Part shown: one piece after another, positions 57,387-64,000 of the stretch
How the letters are laid out: the number at the start of each line of letters is the position of its first letter
Numbering within the stretch: the stretch's first letter is position 1
Source: Macrotrachela quadricornifera
Lineage: Eukaryota; Rotifera; Eurotatoria; Philodinida; Philodinidae
NCBI GenBank assembly: GCA_022393335.1
Contig: JAJEKB010020411.1
Coordinates: forward strand, 281,777 to 345,776
Direction: 5' to 3'
DNA: 64,000 nucleotides
Position numbers and translations under genes: made by a program
The notes under the pieces: model-generated
Seen by the model: only the letters and a program-made list of their open reading frames with translations
Database searches by the model: none
Told to the model about the DNA's origin: nothing

Positions 57387-57962
57387 CAGGGTGATCGAAA
57401 AGTAGCTCCCTATCTTAAATTCTTTATTACTCCCATACAACAAAAGACATTGCCCTGCTTTTTTCACCATCTTGAAACATGGACTATGCCATTTTGTGCT
57501 AGATGAAGCAAGTCGATTGATTATCTGACTGTCTAAGATGAAGCACGAAGTTGGTTTAAGATGCATGAAAATGACTTTTATTTTGAATCTGTTACCAAAG
57601 TATCTTTTTAATAATGGCTAGAATAATTAGACAACGATATTAAAACAAAGGAGATTGTTTGGAATTTTGAGGCATTGCATATTATGAAACTACTTAGATA
57701 CACTTCAAAACAGTAAAAGAACTCGTTTTTGAGTCTGTTTTCCTATGAGAAGAATAAGCTGCTTAAAAGGTGAACTATTTTCATGTATTTTAAACGAACT
57801 TCATACTTCATCTTAGAGAGTCAAATGATCAATCAACTTGTTTTATCTAGAACAAAATGGCATGATCCATGCTTCAAGATGGTGAAAAACGCAGGGCGAT
57901 GTCTTTTGTTGTATGGGAGTAATAAAGAATTTAAAATAGGGAGCTACTTTTCAATCACCCTG
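57387..57962. mobile_element. Tc1/mariner-type MITE with ~190-bp TIRs
   Basis: Both ends read CAGGGTGATYGAAAAGTAGC inward and are bordered by TA (57385-57386 and 57963-57964). The arms are inverted copies over nearly 190 bp, so the same peptide-like frames appear on opposite strands (57303-57566 minus and 57783-57983 plus); these are not genes. The centre has no transposase. The size and TA flanks fit a mariner-derived MITE. Confidence 0.85.
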
Positions 57963-57964
57963 TA

Positions 57965-58720
57965 TTTTTTATATAGAGGCTAAGCCGAGAATAGAATGGG
58001 CATAGAAAGAACGAAAAAAGTTTATTTGTCACAACTGTCTATATATCCATCGAAGTCAGGCGTAAACACGATAAATATTTTCTAATGATGTCTGTGTCTT
58101 CTTTATGGCATCTATTTAAGTGCTAAGTAAAAAAATGTGTTTTTTCTAAGTAATTTATTAAAAACAAATCTAAGGAAAAAATAAAATTTTGCTAAGTATT
58201 TATAATAGAGTCTCTGCAAAAATGTTCGATTTGCTTACCAAACTCCTCTGTTTTATTTATCAAATGTATGATTTTACCTAATAAAAGTGTTACTTTATCT
58301 GAAAAATGTGTTTTTTTACATAGTAATAAGAAATTTAACTGATATATTAATTATTAAACTTAGAAAAAAAGTTTCGGACAACCGTGCTCTATTAAACTTT
58401 GAAATATATGCTCCAAACTATCACCTGACGATTGTGTTAATAAAAAAAAAGCAATGATTTGGCATTCTTGAGTATTCTTTCATATGATCTTTAGATCCAT
58501 TGAGAGCAGTCAAAATCAAACAGAATATGGATTTTCATATCGAAATGAATATTGATTTGTTTGAACAAATGATCGCAATTTAAAATATTTTCTTAATATT
58601 AAAAGATTGCAAAAACGACATATTTCTGACAGTGTCATTATTTGTTCAAATGAATAAATTTTGATTTTGGTATGGAATGAATACTTTAAAGAAAATATTT
58701 TAGAGTCATTAACGTTTTCA
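57965..58720. other. Intergenic, no supported gene
   Basis: AT-rich sequence with no recognisable frame. The 3' half precedes the cystathionine gamma-synthase-like gene. Confidence 0.45.
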
Positions 58721-59961
58721 ATGAATACTGATAATGGACACAAGAAGACGGAAAGCCAATAGAAGATCCCTCAACCATTGCCTGAATTAAAACCACTGCC
58801 ATTTTCCATACGTGGTTCGACGATTGAGTGTCATGGTGATGATGGAATCGAAGATATTGGAGATGTTGCACCTCCTCTTCATCCGTCAACAACTTTTATT
58901 TCTGGTGCTCCTCAATCGCACGGTCAAGTATATAGTCGAAAGGACAATGTTACAAGAAGAAGAGTCGAAGCTGTACTTGGAGCAGTAGAAGGTGGTCATG
59001 CAGTCACTTATTCGAGTGGACTTAGTGCAGCAACAGCACTTATTCATTGTATTAAGCCAAGTCGTGTTTATCTCGATGCAGGTTATCATGGCATCAAAGA
59101 AGCATTCAACCTATGGAGCAAACGTCAAGTTTCAGGAAATGATATTATTGAATTTTTGACATTGGAACAATGCAAACAGCTATATGATCAAGGAAAAAAT
59201 GATACTCATACAGAACGTCCATTTTGGCGACCAACAACACTGAAAGAAAATCGTGCACTAGACTTGATTTGGCTTGAAACACCAAATAATCTATATGCAA
59301 CTCTCGTTGATATTGAATGGTTTGCTGAATTAGCCACTCAAACTGGTGCTTGTCTTGTAGTAGATAGTACTCTTTCATCTTCACTTGGACAACGTCCTTT
59401 AGAATATGGAGCACATGTTGTTGTGCATGCATTAACTAAATACTTTTCGGGATACAGTGATTTCTCATTAGCAGACGTACTGACACACAATCTTTTAGCA
59501 GAACGTACGAGGGTGAGGGTGCTGTCATGGGTAATCTCGAAACATGGCTTTTACTAAGATCAATGAGAACTCTTTCACTTCGAGTTCGACAACAATGTCA
59601 AAATGCTTTAATTATTATTCAATGGCTTGAAAAACAATGTATCAATGGAAATAAAGTAACAAAAGTTCATCATTCAAGTTTAGAATCACATGTTAGTCAT
59701 TCACTCGCTGCTAAATATCTTCATCTTCCACCAGCTACGTTTAGTTTCGAACTTGAATCTGAATCTCAAGGAAAATCCTTTGCTCAATCATTAGTTCTCT
59801 GTTTGCAAGCAACAAGTTTAGGCGGTGTTGAAACATTAGTCGATTGGCGATATTTGTATGATACAAGTATAAGTCCTGCTCTTCTCAGAGTCTCTGTCGG
59901 TGTTGAAGAACCAGAAGATATCATTCAAGATTTTGAACAAGCATTAAAACAAGCAAAATAA
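58721..59961 (+). pseudogene. Cystathionine gamma-synthase-like PLP enzyme, broken
   Basis: About 400 codons of a Cys/Met-metabolism PLP-dependent (fold type I) enzyme. Recognisable blocks are VYSRKDNVTRRRVEAVLGAVEGG (the YSR..N.T...E..LA.LEG region), TYSSGLSA, DAGYHGIKEAF, LIWLETPNN, CLVVDSTLSS and the PLP-lysine block ALTKYFSGYSD. After a frame change, NLETWLLLRSMRTLSLR and the C-terminal LLRVSVGVEEPEDI follow. The natural start is probably the ATG at 58721, but its 14th codon is TAG (58760-58762). A net -1/+2 frameshift sits near 59505-59527 in a GAGGGTGAGGGTG tract. Two lesions suggest a pseudogene; each could be a sequencing error. It resembles fungal CGS-like proteins, so horizontal origin is possible but unproven here. 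Confidence 0.8.
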
Positions 59962-62402
59962 TTGATTTATATACTGTTTTCCATTTTTTTCTTTGTTTTT
60001 CCTGTTTCTTTGATTTTTTCAACTTTAATATGTTCGTGTACTAAATTCTAAATTAATAACATTGATTCTTGTTTTCGTAATTTTTACTTTGACAAACAAC
60101 TTAAAACTAAAGATGTGCAGATTACAAAATAAATTATATTTTACAAATTGTTTTCAATAATCACGTCATACGTCAACAATTGAATTTATTCTGAAATGGT
60201 TTGTAACGCATTATGAAGGAATAAAAATATGCACTTTTGTTCTCGTGTTTTTTGAATCTAATTCATGTACAATATGTAGGATTGAAAAAGAATTTTTGTC
60301 TATCTCTTCATAGACTATGAGTAGACGTCTTAGCAACTCACGCCCATTATAGATGGTGACAAGGCCTACGCTCGCAATTGTCTCACCTACTTTCTTTGAA
60401 AATATAGATAGAACATAAACACTATGGCGAATATTCTCATCTACGAGAAAAGCAGCTCGATCATGTTTCATATTTAATACTAAGGATGGAACATACTAAA
60501 CTATCAAATCGCTTTTGAATCGTCTATAGCTTGATATAGTAGAATTCATCTTCGAAGTCTAAGATATTAATTATAGCAATATCAAGCATCTAATAAAAAA
60601 TGTATGGAATTTAATATATCTTGTCAAAAAATCTCGTAAATGAACGGTTTAGAAAAAGTAGAATATTTATTTTTAATTACCGAATATTTCTTCGTTCTAG
60701 TTATGTACTAAGAAATTGAATACTTCTCAGTTCGAGTGGATTATTATGTTCTTAGAAAATGACTGTCATCATCTTGAACATTATATATATTCGTAAAAGA
60801 TAAAGTCCTGCATTTTTCAGATCTAGTCTCATCTGTAATTTTTTTTTAGATTATCATTTTAGAACTGATGTCTAATAACTTCATTAATCATTTTAAAGAA
60901 AATAGAAAAAATTTACTGCGAAAATAAAGTTGAATTCTGATATTCTCTTTAGTAACAATGTATCTAAATATTGTTATGAAATATGCAAAATTTGATTAGT
61001 TACATGCTAATACAATTGCGATTATATTTATTAAATCAACAATTCTAACAGTTCGAAATTTTAGATCTAGAAAGTTTCGAGAAACAGGTGATACATTAAC
61101 TGGATCAAATGATGCTCATGTTATTTTCAAAAAAGTGATTACTATTGTTGTAAGAGATTCTCTAAAAGAATGTACACGATTCCTGATGATTGAAGAAGAT
61201 GATGTTATTTTTTAAAAAGATAGAAGCTTTTATTTATCACCTACTATTGGTGATCGTGAACACTTCCACATTGGATGATTATTGAGTGCAACGCATATAC
61301 TTGTACGATTATTCCGATTAATATTCGAAAAAAATTAAAAAACTCAATTTTAGAAGTTTCAAATTCAAAATATGACGTGCTGATGGAGAACACGATCTTC
61401 ATGAGCTACAAGAAAAATTCACTCTACTATTATAAGGACAAAATATGGTATTGTTTGAACTATATAAAAGATAGTCCCTACAAATTCCATAATTGACCCA
61501 AACAACATTGTATTTTATTCTTACAATAGTGGAGAAAACATTTTCAGATTCATTTTTTATATTTAAATTTAACATAACTTTATATTTATGAATCTTTATT
61601 CATGCATACCATCAGCACGTCATATTTTATATTTTATTAATTTCTCGGTGAAAGTAATCATTTGATCCGAATAAGTTCAGTCAATTCGCTTATCAATAAA
61701 AACCGTTCTATTGTGAGGTATTTATCTGAAATAATCAATATCATTGGCAAAGGAAATCACAACTCAAAAGAACGAATCTATTAGAGCTCTCAACGATTTC
61801 GGTGAATTGGAATTATTACCACTATACTCAAGGTCCGTATTTCTATTATTCATTTACTTTAATGTTCAAATATTCGTAAACAAACAGGAAGAAAACCAGG
61901 TAGATCCACTATTCATGGATCGTTTACAAGAATAATAAAGAAAAAAAATAATTATCAATAATTGCTTTTCTATTCATATTTTATCTTCTTTTCGAGCGTA
62001 ACTTTATGATTATTATTATTATTAGTTTTTAATTGATAGTTATTTTATTTTATAGTGAGTATGGGTAAATGAGAAAAGACTTGTTATGAGAGATAGTCTT
62101 TTGTCAAAAATCTTATTATCATTCTATTCATTTTCGATCTGTATAAAATTAAAATAAAGCATTGTTTTCAATCGATCAATAATTAACAAGACTTTTTTGA
62201 AACGTTTTAATTAATAAATATACACAATATATATGAAGAAAACTATGCTATGAGTCTTCATAGTCCCTCAGCAAAAAAAAACTATTCATGCATAAAATTT
62301 CATTACATCTACTGTATAAGAATTGATTATAAATAAAAGCATATAGTTTAAATATAATTATTATTAAATCACAAGTAGCGTGGATTGAGGCGATCCACTG
62401 GG
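59962..62402. other. AT-rich gene-poor region with isolated coding-like fragments
   Basis: Two stretches look weakly protein-like but unidentified. One is minus 60211-60471 (86 codons, RHSVYVLSIFSKKVGETIAS). The other is plus about 61055-61215 (KFRETGDTLTGSNDAHVIFK), which stops at TAA near 61213. No RNA gene or defined repeat was recognised. Confidence 0.4.
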
Positions 62403-62472
62403 TCCCTTGACTGTAACGGTTACCCTGTGGTCAAACAGGAAAAACAAAGAGTCAATTTAGCGATTAACATCC

Positions 62473-62615
62473 CAGAGGTGTAGAATGTGCCCGTCTGCGC
62501 CAACGTTGTTGAAGGAAAAATTTTGATTTCTGTGGGCAATTTAGGAAAACTACTGGGGGAAAAATACCCTTGTTGGGGGAAATTTTTCAAAATCACGGCA
62601 GATTCTGCACCTCTG
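62473..62615. mobile_element. 143-bp hAT-type MITE, 8-bp TSD
   Basis: Left end CAGAGGTGTAGAATGTGCC; right end reverse-complements to CAGAGGTGCAGAATCTGCC (17 of 19). Flanking 8-mers are TAACATCC (62465-62472) and TAACACCC (62616-62623), matching at seven of eight positions. Such short size with CAG..CTG ends and an 8-bp duplication is typical of hAT-derived MITEs. Confidence 0.8.
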
Positions 62616-62879
62616 TAACACCCTGACTACATTCAACGGAATAATTAATATTAATTACAAACCAACCTCAGATTCCAGTTCTCTACTCGGGATTACTTTC
62701 ACTCACACTAATAAGGCATTTCTTGCTAAATTATCTTTGATTTAACGCATACTTCATACTAATTGGGTTGAAAAAACACATCCACTTTAAAGATATTTTC
62801 TCCAATATAGGCTTCACTTGAGAAAAGTCAATAGCAAAGAATCGTCAAAACGACCAACAGCGTTAAAACACAAAAGATC

Positions 62880-63270
62880 GTTTCCCATTGGTTGACTTTC
62901 TAATAAATGGGAGGGTCAGATGAAAAATCCGACATCGGATTCGGACTTCTGGCATTCAATAACCCATAGTAAAGTTTCATTAAAACCTCGAAAAGCCTTA
63001 AAATAAGAAAGCTCATTTCTGATTGGTCCGCTTTCTGACCAATGAAAGCGTCCGATGAGAAATCTGACATCGGATTCGGACTCCTGGCCCCCGATAACCT
63101 CTAGTAAAGTTTCATTAAAACCTCGAAAAGTCTTAAAATAAAAAAGTTCATTTCTGATTGGTCCGCTTTCTGACCAATGAAAGCGTCAGATGAAAAAAAA
63201 ATCTGACATCGGATTCGGACTCCTGGCCCCCGATAACCTATAGTGATGTTTCATCAAAACCTTAATTATA
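62880..63270. repeat. Tandem array, ~135-bp unit, about three copies
   Basis: GACATCGGATTCGGAC occurs at 62931, 63066 and 63205 (spacings 135 and 139). Each copy is accompanied by CATTTCTGATTGGTCCGC, CTGGCCCCCGATAACC and AAGTTTCATTAAAACCTCGA in the same order. Copies 2 and 3 are nearly identical; copy 1 is more diverged. The CTGATTGGTCCGCTTTCTGACCAATG part is itself palindromic (ATTGGTC/GACCAAT). Confidence 0.88.
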
Positions 63271-63369
63271 AGCCTTAATAGGTTCGAACTACTACTGCGG
63301 ACAAACACACAAACACACCGTCAATATCGGGATTGAGACCCTAACCTATAACCTACAGTCAAGGGAATT

Positions 63370-63954
63370 TTTATGATGTTGTTTTGTTTTTTTTCATCGA
63401 TTAATTCTATAAATAATATAATGAAGATAAGTAAGAATGATAATGAAAGTAAAGATATATGTAATAATGATAGTACAGGTAATGATTATTATGAAATGAT
63501 AAAAATTATTTATTCATACATGTGATTATATTGTGTTAATACATCAATAAAAATGTTTAGATAAATATATATTATAGTAAGAGAAATTAAACAGAAAAAA
63601 TAAAAATTATTTATTAAAGTTAAAATAATAGTATTTTGAATAATAATTACGATTGATCAATTAATTCTGAAATGATTCTATTAAGTAGAAATGACTATGA
63701 ATTTATAATTAATATTTTAAATATATATTAAATATTTGAATGACTTAATTCAAAAATGATTTTCATTATATTTTTATTATTAATGAATCGATTATTTCTC
63801 TATCACATTCATCTTCTGATTTTTTTTTCGTTAATTTCTTTGTAATTTTTCTCATTCTTTATATTATTTAGATATATTTTCAATAAAATAATCATCGTTA
63901 ATAATCATATAACAATATAAATGAACATATTCTTTCATATTTGCAATCATCATT
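63370..63954. other. AT-rich noncoding end region
   Basis: Very AT-rich with no coding frame or recognised repeat until the partial element at the window's end. Confidence 0.45.
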
Positions 63955-64000
63955 AGGGGTGGGACTTTACTTTTACTTTACCAAAGTAAAGTAAATAAAT
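63955..64000. mobile_element. Start of a MITE cut off by the window end
   Basis: TAGGGGTGGGACTTTACTTT followed by a short AAAGTAAAGTAAA inverted segment resembles a hAT-like TAGGG terminus and the palindrome at 15434-15477. The other end lies outside the window, so this is tentative. Confidence 0.4.

Larger units (their letters stand above)
62403..63367. mobile_element. Composite repeat element with CCCTTGACTGTA ends
   Basis: The left edge CCCTTGACTGTAACGGTTA and the right edge, reverse-complemented CCCTTGACTGTAGGTTATAGG, are inverted copies of about 20 bp. Between them lie a nested hAT-type MITE (62473-62615) and a 135-bp tandem array (about 62880-63270). No coding sequence and no clear target duplication were found, so the class is unassigned. 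Confidence 0.55.

Noticed and set aside
57303..57983. Two similar peptides on opposite strands
   Set aside because: They are translations of the two inverted arms of the TA-flanked MITE (57387-57962), not genes.

Overview
The window reads as a contig from an AT-rich metazoan genome, most likely a bdelloid rotifer. This is inference. It rests on very short GT-AG introns (about 45-55 nt), several R-S-ExE ADP-ribosyltransferase (ART) genes, a NACHT-HEAT protein, a tandem family of two-membrane-span cysteine-rich proteins that I recall from bdelloid gene sets, and many DNA transposons. I saw no retroelement. Three assembly gaps are present (10 N at 1838-1847, 400 N at 17605-18004, 10 N at 30604-30613).

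Layout. 1-6.4 kb: no convincing gene; two non-autonomous hAT-type elements with exact 8-bp target-site duplications (2523-3698 and 3935-4268). 6.4-14.5 kb: three same-strand paralogues of a membrane family, separated by a TA-flanked inverted-repeat element and a field of degenerate repeats. 15.6-19.9 kb: a Mutator-like element with about 550-bp near-identical terminal inverted repeats (TIRs) and a decayed multi-exon transposase. 21.4-25.6 kb: a second DNA transposon with an apparently intact two-exon transposase of a family I cannot name. 27.3-35.5 kb: a possible signalling or immune island with an ART, a NACHT-HEAT STAND ATPase and, on the opposite strand, a 2.8-kb ART/helical/ubiquitin-like frame broken by three in-frame stops. 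35.7-36.8 kb: a foldback element directly upstream of that frame. 36.8-46 kb: no clear gene; degenerate repeats and a small hAT-like element. 46-53.9 kb: a transposase remnant, then a hAT transposon whose transposase gene is split by a nested, intact MULE. 54-57.1 kb: two paralogous secreted Ly6/uPAR-like two-exon genes. 57.4-58 kb: a TA-flanked MITE. 58.7-60 kb: a cystathionine gamma-synthase-like gene with a nonsense codon and a frameshift. 60-64 kb: gene-poor, with a composite repeat carrying a 135-bp tandem array and another hAT-type MITE.

How they work together. The only functional grouping I can argue for is 27.3-35.5 kb. It combines ADP-ribosylation, STAND-ATPase sensing and a ubiquitin fold, a combination plausible for intracellular defence signalling; this is inference from domain content. 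The transposons explain much of the remaining structure, and several host-type genes look decayed.
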